Source: Tuctoria greenei
Taxonomy: Eukaryota; Streptophyta; Magnoliopsida; Poales; Poaceae
Length of the DNA: 64,000 bases
Assembly: GCA_036927565.1 (NCBI GenBank)
Contig: JAYESD010000010.1
Span: 37,441,298 to 37,505,297, forward strand
Reading direction: 5' to 3'
The notes beneath the pieces are model-generated. The model was not told the DNA's origin. It saw only the letters and a program-made list of their open reading frames with translations, and did no database searches. Below, one piece after another: positions 1 to 11,548 of the stretch. The stretch's first letter is position 1; each line of letters opens with the position of its first letter. A program made the position numbers and the translations under genes.

Positions 1-1438
1 AATATAGAAATTTCATTCATAGCATCTTGTAGTTTCTTATCAAGATCATCACGAGTAGAACAATGCAAATCAATTGTAGAACAGCAAGCATCTTTCAAGT
101 TTTTATCATTAAGTGCAGCAAGCTTTTTGTTCTTTTCAATTTCAAGTTCAAGTTTATCAAGTGTGGAGATGTGTGCACTTCTTAGAGAGGACAATTGCTC
201 ATATATTAAATCACATGAGGAACAAGAATCATTATTAGGAATCAAAGATTTCAAACGGTCAATTTTAGATTCTAGTGACTCAATTTTATCAGCATTGTCC
301 CTAAGATTTTTGTCCTTTTTTTAACTATAACAGTGGCACGAGAAATAACATCACACATTTCTTTGCAAGTAGGACATATCTCTTCATTGTCGTTGTTGTG
401 TTCTGCCCCCTCCATGCTTGATCTTGACTTGCCTGTCATGAAACATAAGTTTGCCAAATCATCTTCATCTTCGTCACTTCCGATGTACACATCACTCGAG
501 CCAAGTTCTTGAAGTGCGAAGATAAAACTATTCGCCAATTAGCGTCCTGTAAAACCCTTCTTTTTCTTATTGTTGTTTGTAGAGGAGTACTTCATCCTTG
601 TTTTGTTTTCATCATGGGAACTAGGATCTGAAAGGTTAGGGCAATCCGTGCGAAAAATGTCATGTCTTACCACATTCGAAGCATCATTGAGGTTCGACAC
701 TTCCCCTCCTTCTAGTTCTCACATTTTGCAATGCTTTTGAGAACCGAGTAGAGATGAGTGCAAGTTCTTCCTCCGGAAACTCTTCAATCTGTTCAAGGGT
801 TAGAGAGGACAACAAATGCAAGAGACTTGTTGGGGTTCTTACGTGAGATTATGTCAATTTCATGAGTTTTTAATTTAGAATATAGAACAACTAAAGTAAG
901 TGTACTCATGACAATAGATTCACGAATAGATGTGACTTTCATCTCCCAAATAGACATGTCTAATGCACTTAGTAATTGCCTAGCATTCTCAGCATCTGAA
1001 AAATTAACATTAATGCTATGCAAGTTGCTGAGAATTTTATTAAAGCGAGCAAAGAGATCATCGATGGACTCACCTGGTTGCACCTCAAAGCGCATGTACT
1101 CCTTTTTTAACATGTCTTGCCTTACCTCCTTGATCGTGTTAGATCCATCGTGGTTGTCGCAGAGTGCTTTCCACACATCATATGCAAATCGGAGGTGAGC
1201 AACACAGTCGAAGTCGCTTTGAGTTAATCCTTGTATGATCAAGTTGCGAGCCTTGTTGTTGTTGTTGACATCTCTCATGTTCGTAGCGGACTTGATCTTT
1301 TGACGGCACAGCATAAGACTTGTACACCTTTTCCCATATTGCAAAGCCTTGTGCCTGGATGAAAGCTTCCATACGTGCCTTCGAAACCTGAAAATCAATA
1401 CCACTAAAGATACAAGGTTTTGCGGAGTATTTCTCCAT
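1..1438 (-). pseudogene. copia (SIRE-like) gag, broken and cut by window edge
   Basis: Reading leftward from the ATG at 1438, the N-terminus (MEKYSAKPCIFSGIDF) is followed by a gag core of the UBN2 type with the segment LTQSDFDCVAHLRFAYDVWK. Next comes a block like EEFPEEELALISTRFSKAL, a degenerate CCHC knuckle ending FRTDCPN near 640, an acidic segment (SDEDEDDLANLCFM) and a long heptad-rich tail that runs off the left edge. The long coiled C-terminus is typical of the SIRE/Maximus lineage of Ty1/copia. Frameshifts occur near 1290 and 795 and stops near 694 and 540, so it is not functional. The primer site and LTR lie just upstream. Lineage is inferred; copia gag identity is secure. Confidence 0.82.
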
Positions 1439-1484
1439 GATGATTAGTCAAAACATGTGAAAATCACAAAGATTAGAGCACCAT

Positions 1485-1497
1485 GGCTTTGATACCA
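1485..1497 (-). promoter_or_regulatory. Primer-binding site (initiator tRNA-Met type) of SIRE-like copia
   Basis: The minus strand reads TGGTATCAAAGCC. This is one base off the usual TGGTATCAGAGCC complementary to the 3' end of initiator tRNA-Met, and it lies 2 nt inside the LTR end at 1500. It fixes the orientation of the element as minus. Confidence 0.85.
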
Positions 1498-2096
1498 ATT
1501 GTAGGATCAAAGAGCACGTGAAAATCTACCAGAGGTGGGGTGAATGGTAGATTTAAACTTTTTCAGCAGAAGCAACAAAAACCCCCCGGTAGAAAATCAA
1601 TCTGTTAAGAAATCATGTGTGCGACTAATATAAACATGATTAATCATGACAAAACTAGGAAAGATTGTGGAGAATAAAGTGACGAAGACATGACAACAAG
1701 AATCACGAAAAACCGTCAAGAAAAACTCATGTATTGATTGAAAGATTGACCAAAGGTCAATCTGTTCTACCCGAGAAAAACCAGATCTACAACACTGCAA
1801 TGAAACTCGTGTAGATCCAAAACCACAAATCCAATGACCGTGAAATTTTTACAGATGATATATAATCAAGTTGTGAAGACAACCCAAAAATAATCACTCA
1901 ATTGGATATGTAAAACTTGAGTTATTATAAAAACTCCAAAGCAAGGTAGTGCTGTGGAGAAACTCGGTGAGAAAAACTTGTCTGAAACAATTCGAAGGAA
2001 CAAGGCACAAAAGATCCTTTAGACTATGAATTTTCTGTATCAACACACAAAATTAATAGTCGCAAAGTCATGCACCACGAGCTCTGGCCTCCCTTG

Positions 2097-2106
2097 CTTA
2101 TATAGC
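2097..2106 (-). promoter_or_regulatory. TATA box in SIRE-like LTR
   Basis: The minus strand reads GCTATATAAG in a GC-moderate context. It is at a position suited to start transcription toward the gag at 1438. Confidence 0.6.
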
Positions 2107-2884
2107 CAGCCCTTAGGCCAACCCAATCCTAACTAGGACTCAAATCCTGCTCAGATTCAACCAGAACTTTCCATAACCACTCAAGACCCTTCTATACACA
2201 GGTACAAGTAATATTAAGACTTCCAAACACCTTAGGAACGTATCCTACATTCCTAAAACAACCCAACTTCGTGACCCACACGAAATCCTATCATAACCAA
2301 CTCAAATCTTTCCATATTTGAGTCAAACCTGACTCAGCCGTAGCCTGAGTCTATAACCTAGTCAGTTGGACCTTTCCAACCAATTCTTTACATCCACATC
2401 TATTCATCATGCCTCGGAACCATGTAGCCACGTCCATGCACTCCTTGCACATGTGCAAACACCTTCCAATGACGTCTATGATACCTTCATATGCATTGTT
2501 CTTGATCCAACCATGTTGCGCGACCTCCCGATGAACTCAACCATAATTCCTCCCGAACTTGGTTGTTGAACCTCATCTTCTACCTAAGACTAGTTCAATG
2601 GATCCCATCACTAGACATGTCTTGAAGTCAAGATACACCTGCACATGAACAAACAACCAATACTTCCGAGCACAAGTCCTCGACTTGACAAACGTTAGTT
2701 CTGAAACTACAATACCTTACGTGAGCACCTCACATAAGCATGTTGCAAACCATAGCAAAATGATATCAGCCTTAACCGCCAAAACACACCAAAAATGTAG
2801 TAAGAGAATACTAAGCAAGCTTTCCATAAATGTAAATCAAGTTTGAACCATTTCAAGGTAAAAGTAGAACAATTGCTATCTAGC

Positions 2885-3225
2885 TTTGGACCTTGCCAAA
2901 ACGAACCGGACCTTGAGCTGGAGCTTACCAAAGCTAGCAGGACCTAGAATTGGAGCTTATCAAAGCTAGTCGAACCTAGCACCGGAGCATACTAAAGCTT
3001 AGTCAGACCTAGCGTCGGACATGTTGGACCTAGCCAAAGTAAGTCGGACCTAGAGAAAGAAGTCGGACCTAGCCAAAGTAAGTCAGACCTTACGTCAGAC
3101 CTTGCTGGAGCTACCCAAAACAAGTCAGACCTATTGTCGGACCTTGCAGAAGCTACCCAAAACAAGTCGGACCTATCATCGGACCTTGCAGGAGCTCGGA
3201 CCTAGAGTTGGACCTTGTTAAAAGG
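2885..3225. repeat. Degenerate short tandem repeats in LTR U3
   Basis: Units built on GTCGGACCTAG-CCAAAG and GGACCTTG-GGAGCTACC recur about ten times with variable spacing. They occupy the U3 of the SIRE-like LTR, upstream of its TATA box, where enhancer-like repeats are common. Confidence 0.75.
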
Positions 3226-3291
3226 GTGTTTTGGCAGTATTCAAAACTTTTATCATCATAGCCAAAGTATTCAGCACACATAGGTCTCACA

Positions 3292-3560
3292 ATTTTTTTT
3301 TTCAAAATGGCATTCATTGGAGGGGACTGGCTTTACAGTAAGGCAATGACTCACTCCGATTGGCAAGGGAGGCAGAGTGTTCATGCTTAGAGTACGTGAC
3401 CAAGCTAAACGTCTGAAGAGTTTGGACCTATCCTCCCCAGAGCTTGGTTGTCTTAAGTGTCGTTCTTTGGCACCATGGCACCCTACACTATCCTACTATT
3501 ATGCTTAGGGATAGAACTTACGGGGGTGTTCTATGTTCCAAGGGTTGGGAGGGGCTCGCC
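3292..3560 (-). other. Tat-A 3' non-coding region
   Basis: No coding capacity seen. It matches, in reverse, the post-integrase regions of the other Tat copies (for example 63420-63960). It holds one copy of the 24-nt motif (3386-3409, CTTAG...CTAAA on the plus strand). Confidence 0.65.
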
Positions 3561-3868
3561 TTCTTCTGTGGCCAGGCAGACGCACCTGGGGTGGGATATC
3601 TGTGTCACTCGAAAGGGGCCCTCCCAGCTGGAGGAGAGTTTGTGTGCCCCTTCTCGAGAAAGTATTCACCGTAGCACTAGGTCACCTGTTTGGAGCTCTA
3701 TACTCCACATGAACCGCTCCTGGTAGCGCCAGAGTGCTTGCCGGTACCGTGCGTTTTGGATGGTGGCGTGCCACCTTTCTTCGTCGATGAGGTCGACATC
3801 TTCATGTCAGATCTGGTCCTGGGTGGCTTCGTTGAATGACCGGACTCGGAGGGAGCCCACTACAATCT

Positions 3869-3903
<35 letters not shown>

Positions 3904-4740
3904 GCCTCGGCCCCATATACCAGGAAGAAAGTTGTTTCTCTCATGGCCTGGTTGGGCGATGTTCGGCTGGCCCACAATGTACAAGGGAGTTCGTCAACCC
4001 ACTTGGCACCATGTTTATCCAAGCAGTCATATGTTCGTGTCTTAAGGCCCCTGAGGATCTTGGCGTTGGCTCTTTCAACTTGAAAGTTGCTCTTTGGGTG
4101 AGCTACGGACGCATAACAAACTTGGACGCCAAGGTCTTCATAGTAGTCATGGAATGTTGCACTAGTGAACTTGGTCCCGTTGTCGGTGATGATCCTGTTC
4201 GGGACCTCGAATCTGCAGACAATTGACTTGATGAACTTGACTGCAGACTCCTTGATGTTGATCACTGGTGCTGCCTCCGGCCACTTGGTGCATTTGTCTA
4301 CAGTGATGTAGAGGAACTGGTACCCTTCAACTGCCCCGGGGAAGGGTCCCAGGATATCCATCCCCCAGACTGCGAACGGCCAGGAGCGTGGAATCATCTG
4401 TAGCATTTGCGCCGGAGTGTGAATCTGCTTGGCGTGAAACTAGCACGCCTTGCATATTTTCACCAGCTTGACGGCGTCTTGGAGTGTTGATGGCCAGTAG
4501 AAGCCATGTCAAAAGGTTTTATCGACCAGTGTGCGGGAAGTAGCGTGATTCCCACACTCTCCTTCGTGGATTTCTGCAAGCAAGTTGCAGCCCTCCTCCC
4601 AAGTTATGCACCACAATAGAACACTGTTGGCACCATGTCGACAGAGGTATCCTTCTGCCAGTGTGTAGCGTTTCGCCATCCTTACGATCCACTCAGCGGA
4701 TACATATTCCTCCGGAAGGATGTTGTCTTTCAAGTAGTCC
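3561..4740 (-). pseudogene. Tat-A integrase domain (degenerate)
   Basis: The zinc-finger part (RHGANSVL...GECGNHATSR...) lies near 4510-4680. The catalytic core follows, with WGMDILGPF, ITDNGTKF and a glutamate in QVERANAKI, so the DDE residues are all recognisable. The C-terminal segment GSLRVRSFNEATQDQ follows a run of ten prolines. That run is encoded by a G31 tract on the plus strand where relatives have a short LPPE-like motif. Stops occur near 4508, 4440 and 3806 and frames change toward the C-terminus. It would have joined the cDNA to nuclear DNA; now dead. Confidence 0.82.
3870..3900. repeat. G31 homopolymer inside integrase
   Basis: Thirty-one consecutive G on the plus strand (C on the coding strand, giving polyproline). 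Expansion of a short C-run in the integrase C-terminus, or a sequencing/assembly artefact. Confidence 0.9.
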
Positions 4741-5420
4741 TGGATCTTTGTGATCCATGCATCGGGGCTCTCCTAAGCTTCTAGATATTGGGCCATGGGT
4801 AATCTAAGGTCCCCAATGACTCCCAAGAACATCGATGGGCCCCACGGTTGCAGGGCCGCCGAGGTCGCTAGCTTTGAGGTGTTGGGCTCGCCTTCTTCGT
4901 TAGGTACTGCAGGCCTAGCTTTTGGTCGCACTAATCTCCTACCAAAGACATCTTCAGGAACCGGGGCCCCAGTGGAGGCCATAGTTGACAAGGAGTCGGC
5001 GATGGAGTTGTCGGCGCGCGGCACGTGGCAGAGGTCCAAAGCCTCAAAACCAGCTTCTAACTACTTGACGTGCAGTAAGTACACCGCGAGCTGAGTGTCA
5101 TTGCAGCAGCATTCATCCTGGACTTGCTTGAGGATCAGCTGGGTGTCTCCCTTGACCAGCATCTGCTGGACACCGAGACCCTGCGCAGCTGCCAGTCTGA
5201 AGATGAGAGCTTCATACTCCACCATGTTGTTGTTTGTCTTGAAGTCAAGGCGCACCGCGTACTTGGACTGCTCCCCTGTTGGAGAGTTGAGCAGTACAAT
5301 GGCTCCGACCCCTTGCTTCTGTTACGATTCATCAAAGGAGGGTGTCCAGTGGGGTCCGGTGAGCACTAGAGCCCTGGGCTCCGGCTCACTGACTTCCAGG
5401 CCCCCTGGGTTGCTTGGTGA
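4741..5420 (-). pseudogene. Tat-A second (archaeal-type) RNase H
   Basis: The segment begins with HWTPSFDES and continues NNNMVEYEALIFRLAAAQGL and LVKGDTQLILKQVQDE, then LCHVPRADNSIADSLSTMAS. This is the second RNase H that Tat-lineage elements carry after the first. Frame breaks occur near 5320, 5060 and 4770. The linker to integrase contains DYLKDNILPEEYVSAEWIVR. Its expected role is removal of the RNA strand or primer during reverse transcription. Confidence 0.75.
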
Positions 5421-7070
5421 GGGAGTCCACTTAGCAACAAAGTCTGCTAGTGCTTGGCTCTTGATTGCATGCCGTGGCAAGAAGTCGAGCTCAAACTCCA
5501 CCAACTCTGAGGCCCATTTGGTGATGTTACCAGTCGCGTTGGGACTGTGGAGCACCGCCCCCAATGGGAACGAGGTCACCATTAAGACTCTATGTGCCTG
5601 AAAGTAATGGCGGAGCTTTCTCGACGCAATTAGCATTGCATACGGTAACTTGTGCACTTCAAGGTACCTTGTTTTTGTTTCATGTAAGACTTCGCTGATG
5701 AAGTAGATCAGGCGCTAGATAGTCTGGGCCCTTCCCGGGGAATCCTGTGCACCTTCTTTCGTCCGCTTCGGGTCCAGAGACTCTGTGTTCCCTGAACCCA
5801 TGGCATCCTCTGGGGGCTGGGACCCAGAGGCTTCTTGACCTCCGGAGCCCTCTGGGGGACCCAGCTACCCTCTTGGGTCTGGGACCCTGAGCTTCTTGGT
5901 TGTCGGGGCCCCCTGCGATCTTCAAGCCCTGGGGCTCAGCGTGAGCGGCAGGGGCCCCATCTGTCTCTTGAGGTTGCTGGGTACCAAGACGCTCCACCAC
6001 CAATACCATGCTCACTACTCCTATCGTGGCGGCGATGTAGAGGTACAGGGGCTCCCTGGGCTTCGGGGCCACCATGATGGGCAGTGATGTGAGTTGTCGC
6101 TTCAGCTCACAGAATGCCTTTTCTGCCTCCTCTGTCCAGACCAATGGTCCAAAATGGCACAGCGGTTTGAAGAACGGGAGGGTTCATTTAGCCACTCTAG
6201 AGATAAATCGGTTGAGCACGGCCAAGCAACCTGCAATCTTCTGCACGTCCTTGACACGGGTTGGAGGCCACATCAGATCTACCACCTTGATCTTCTCCGG
6301 GTTCGCCTCGATCTCCCAGTGTGAGACCAAGAAACCAAGGAGTTTCCTGGCCTTGACTCTGAACACACACTTGTCTAGGTTTAGCTTCGTGCGTGTAGTC
6401 TGTAATCTATTGAAGACTAGGGCGAGGTTGTCTAACAGTGATGTATGTGCTTGGATTTTGACAACGATATTGTCGACGTACACCTCTACCAGGTCCCGAA
6501 TGAGGTCCCCAAATGTTTTATGCATGGCATGTACAAAAGTAGGGAGAGCATTCGTAAGACCGTAAGGCATGGAGATATAGCAGTCGAGGCCATCTACAGT
6601 TATAAATGCGGTATGCTCTTCATCCTCTCTAGACATGGGGATTTGGTGGAACCCTTAGTAAGCGTCTAGAAAGCAGAGCAAGTCGCATCCTGAGGTTGAA
6701 TCTACGATTTGATCTATCCTAGGGAGAGGGAAAGGATCTTTGGGACATGCCTTGTTTAGGTTGGTGTAGTCGATGCACATCTGAAGCTTCCCACTGGCTT
6801 TGGGGACGACGACAGGATTGGCTAGCCACCTGGGATGATGGACTTCTCAAATAAGCCATCATCGAGCAACTTCTTGATCTCTTCACGAATGAAGTTTTGC
6901 CGCTGGATGGATCGCTTTCATGGCCTCTGTTGCGCCGGCCGAGCATCAGGGTAGATCTTCAGGTGGTGCTGGATCACCTCCCTGGGGATGCGGGGCATGT
7001 GAGATGGTTGTCAGGCAAACACGTCGAATTAGCTCGCAAGAAAGCGATGAGTGCTGATTCCTTTTTCCTG
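5421..7070 (-). pseudogene. Tat-A reverse transcriptase and first RNase H
   Basis: The reverse transcriptase core is clear at 6184-6640 (SREDEEHTAFITVDGLDCY, LIRDLVEVYVDNIVVK, DKCVFRVKARKLLGFLVSH). The catalytic YVDD reads YVDN. Upstream fingers (about 6640-7070) are frameshifted. The first RNase H (EEAEKAFCELKRQLTSLP..., then LPYAMLIASRKLRHYFQAHR) is split by a Pro/Gly-rich spacer at about 5720-6010. Multiple stops. Tat assignment rests on similarity to the copy at 51000-53660. Confidence 0.82.
5720..6010 (-). repeat. Low-complexity spacer within RNase H
   Basis: Short GC-rich words such as CTCTGGGGG and GGACCC recur, encoding a Pro/Gly/Arg-rich insert between the N- and C-terminal halves of the first RNase H. 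Tat-inner has a different repeat array at the same place (53060-53400). Confidence 0.6.
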
Positions 7071-8060
7071 TCTAGACTACCCGCAATGCGGGTGGTCTGG
7101 GCAGCATCAGAGCTAAATGGATAGCCTTGATGGGTACGTCGTCATTGTCTGAGGGCTGCACCTGTGGCGCAGCGACGTAGTCACGCTCACGCTGGCTCAG
7201 CGGAGGCTGACTCGGTCCAACATCGCCCGAGGCAGGTGCTGGGGCCTCCGCTAGTGCTCGAAGCTCTTCCAAAGCAGAGACCGCCGTTGTGCAATATCCG
7301 CAAATCTTGAGGATGCCAGAGGGAGTCGGCATCTTGAGGACGAGGTAGCCGTAGTGGACTACAGCCATGAATCAGTATAGGGCTGGCCTACCGATAATGG
7401 CGTTGTAGGGGAGGCTAACCTCCGCGACGTCGAATAGGATATTCTCCGTTCTAAAGTTCTTGGCCGTTCCGAGAGTCACCCGGAGGTGGATGTTGCCATA
7501 CGAAATAACCTTCCCTAGCCCTATCTCCAAGAATAATCTCAACGGGGTGAGTCTGGACACAGGGATCTTCAGCTTGTCGAAGGTTGACAGCTAATGAGAT
7601 TGAGGTCGGCCCCACCATCTATTAGGACGTGGTAGAACCTGACGTTAGCGATGGTGGGGGCGATGAGGAAGGGCAGAAGCCGTTCTCCCGACATGTTCTC
7701 AGGGCAGTCGGAGGCATTGAAGATGATCGGCGTCTCCATCCATCTGTGATGCAGCACCGGAGCGTCAGTAGAGTGTAGCAATGCTACTGCTTGGCGCAGG
7801 GTCTTGACCGCGATCCGGACGCGGGTTCCCAGGAAACCCCACAGATGACGTGGAGTGCTTTGCGACGCTGGTGGTCGCCGCTGAGTTTGAGGTTCTCAGC
7901 CTGCTGGACCATTTCAACAGCCCATTCAGGCTCTTGGAACTTGATCTCCACGTCTTTGCCGACCTGCTGGACGACCTTTTGCGGCTTGATTTTGCCGTCG
8001 CTTTTAAGCTTGATTCTTGCAATTGCAATGAAAGCGCAACCACTTTTTTTAGGGAAAAGG
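7071..8060 (-). pseudogene. Tat-A gag remnant and aspartic protease
   Basis: The protease is recognised by YHVLIDGGADLNLIS (7569-7781), then FDVAEVSLPYNAIIGRPALY and HYGYLVLKMPTPSGILKI, matching the copies at 10001 and 50210-50900. Upstream, only the gag C-terminal end is left (about 7790-8060, containing SGDHQRRKALHVICG). Some 1.3 kb of gag seen in Tat-inner is missing between the primer site and here, so this copy has an internal gag deletion plus frameshifts between protease segments. Confidence 0.75.
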
Positions 8061-8080
8061 CCCCTACATGGCGCGCCAAA
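8061..8080 (-). promoter_or_regulatory. Primer-binding-site-like sequence of Tat-A
   Basis: Immediately inside the 5' LTR the minus strand reads TTTGGCGCGCCATGTAGGGG. Tat-inner has the same pattern (GTTGGTGCGTCAGGTAGGGG) next to its 5' LTR. The tRNA used cannot be named from sequence alone. Confidence 0.6.
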
Positions 8081-9333
<1,253 letters not shown>

Positions 9334-9990
9334 CATACCTTTCCCAGTTAGAAATTGGGAAGAGACTCCTTCTACTCCTCTCCTACTTGGACTATGGACT
9401 AGAGACTCTCATCTCTAAATCATATACTCCTCTAAACCTATGGAGAGTAGTGGATACGATGGATGAATACTCAAGTGGTGTGTTGAAGTGAGGGGTGTGG
9501 GGTCCTATTTATAGCTTGGAGAAGGGTCGGTTCCTGCTACCAAAAGTGAGTGAATCAGTCACCCATGACCTCTTCAAGCCGGGAGGAGCAAACCCGTGGC
9601 GTTTGACCGCGTTTGGCGCCAGGACCTAGTCGGTCGACTACAGGGGTCGTCCGACCTGGCATTGGCTCCTTTTGCGGTGTGCTTCCTCCAAGTATCTGTC
9701 AGGTGGGTACCATCAACTTATATTGGTGCTACACCGTCAGACGGCCTCAGATACTTCTGTTTGTGGACCATTTGATCCATGTGGTGCCACGTGGCATCGC
9801 CTGATTGGCTGGAATGTTATTTTATAGGATCCATCCCCTTGTTTCACTTCAATTCTGCATAGAATCCCTGCATGCACTACTTTCTTCAAGGACAAGTGGA
9901 AATAGGTTACATATAAAGGTGATGTGTGCAAGAAATGATATTTCCTTCACATAATTGAGTTATATTGACGGGTGAAATTGGTATATAACA
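9334..9990 (-). mobile_element. LTR of unknown element X (U3 and part of R/U5)
   Basis: On the minus strand the segment starts TGTTATATACC (at 9990), runs through about 480 bp of promoter-like sequence and has a TATA box CTATAAATAGG at 9504-9514. It continues about 170 bp before being cut by the Tat-A LTR at 9333. To its right Tat-C protease sequence starts at once. This layout is an LTR whose U5 was hit by Tat-A and whose outer end lies in Tat-C. No internal sequence of X is in the window, so its family is unknown. Confidence 0.55.
9504..9514 (-). promoter_or_regulatory. TATA box of element X LTR
   Basis: The minus strand reads CTATAAATAGG, followed by a GC-rich start region (ACCCCTCACTTC). 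It supports reading 9334-9990 as a minus-strand LTR promoter. Confidence 0.5.
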
Positions 9991-10490
9991 GCTGTCAACG
10001 GTGGGGCCAAGGAACATCATCCTGTATGGCAACATCAACCTCCCGGTGACATTTTGGACACCTGACAACTACAATATCTATAACATCATGTTCGACGTCG
10101 CGGACGTCAGCCTCCCCTTCAACGCCATCATCGGTAGGCCCGCCCTGTACCGATTCATGGTCGTAGCCCAGTACGGCTACCTGTTCCTGAAGATGTCGAC
10201 CCCCTCTGGCATCCTCAGGATCCGCAGAGACTGCACTTCTGCGGTGTTAGCCTTGGAGAAGCTCGAAGCCCTCGCAGCAGACCCAACACCAGCCCAGGGC
10301 GGCGCTGGACCAAGTCAGCCTCCGTCAAAGTCGCGCCAGCGTGGCTCACCCGCTGCACTTCCTCTGCGGCCTTTCGACGGCACTGATGCTCCCATCAAAG
10401 CTGTCAAGATCAGTTCCGGCCCTGCTTGGACCACCCGCAAGGCAAGGGGGCAAGGCAGAAAGTAGGGCGCCCGCTCATCGCCCCACTGGT
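9991..10490 (+). pseudogene. Tat-C protease fragment
   Basis: The frame through NIILYGNINLPVTF, FDVADVSLPFNAIIGRPALY and QYGYLFLKMSTPSGILRI is the C-terminal protease/linker region of Tat elements. It is open from the X junction to a stop at 10465. The active-site Asp segment lies upstream of 9991 and is not present. Sequence similar to the start of the reverse transcriptase linker (CTCATCGCC) is lost after about 10490, where a deletion joins protease to 3' non-coding sequence. Confidence 0.78.
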
Positions 10491-11160
10491 AGCTATTGAT
10501 GACAACGAAGCTTCGGGAGGGTCAGGTCCAGAGTGTGCAGTCAGCTTAGCTTGTCCCGAACCCTAAGCCTGGGCACCCTGCCTCCCTCGGCATCTGGAAG
10601 CAAGCAGTTGCCCTCTTCTATAAAAGTTTGTCTCCTCCTATGAATACCAATATAAAAGAATCACTGTCTTACTTCATGTTTCCCTAACAATGTTCATTTA
10701 ATTATGCCCTAATTTTATGATCAACCGTGCTACACTTGTTTACTGTATATTTCCTTCATATACACGGTTGTTCACTCTGTATCTCACCCTTGTTGGAGTC
10801 ATGCAATCCTACTGCAGGTGGGCTTGCTTGAGGTACCTGCAATGTGTGAGGATTTCTCGCGGCTGCCCCCATCCTTGGAGTTCTATGAAGCCAGATGGCC
10901 TACCAAGAAAGGCCTAAGCCAAGCCAGAGGTCCAGGGCGTGTGAACTTCTTAGCCTGGTTCTGTACCATAAGCATGCACACCCTGCCTCTCAGTGTTGTG
11001 GCCGAGTACCGGGGGCCGGAAGGTTCGCACCCTAGGGACGGCGGGAGCCAGACCCTGAAGCGCTAATGCATTCAATTACCCAAGCCCCGTGTGTCAGCTC
11101 AGGACAGTGAGACATGACAAATCTAAGGAAGAGGAACGGGTAAAACCGGCGAGCAAACTA
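10491..11160 (+). other. Tat-C post-pol non-coding region
   Basis: No coding sequence supported. It holds two copies of the Tat 24-nt-type motif: 10545-10567 (23 nt, CTTAG...CTAAG) and 10949-10972 (24 nt, CTTAG...ATAAG). The spacer between them is AT-rich. Confidence 0.6.
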
Positions 11161-11548
11161 GTCCCTCCTTTATCGTGTGTGCAGGGTATCCAGCTCCGGC
11201 ACCTCCAAGGGGGCCCGCTGTCGATGACTCAACACGTCAAAGACAACAACAAATGCTGATTTGTGAGTACACTCCCCCGTCCCGCTCTTTTTGCTAATAG
11301 GGTTCTCTTGCAGTAACTTGCACACCAGGGGCTTGTCGTCGACGTTCTACACATCGGTGGTGGACGACGCCAGAGCATCCAGCTTCGACACCTCCTAGGG
11401 GGCCCGCTGTCAACGACTCAACACATCGAAGATAGCAACAAGCGCTGATAAGTGATTACACTCTCCTGCCCCACTCTTGTTGCTAACAGGGTTCTCTTGT
11501 GGTAGGTTGTACACCAGGGGCCTACCGTCGACGTGCTACACATTAGTT

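Larger units (their letters stand above)
1500..3291 (-). mobile_element. 5' LTR of SIRE-like copia element
   Basis: The segment starts TGTAGGATC and ends GGTCTCACA on the plus strand, so it has TG...CA ends and abuts the primer site at 1485-1497. A minus-strand TATA box lies about 600 bp from the primer side. The U3 part carries degenerate tandem repeats. Length about 1.79 kb. The outer end at 3291 is inferred from the CA dinucleotide and from the start of Tat 3' non-coding sequence immediately to the right. The partner LTR is outside the window. Confidence 0.68.
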
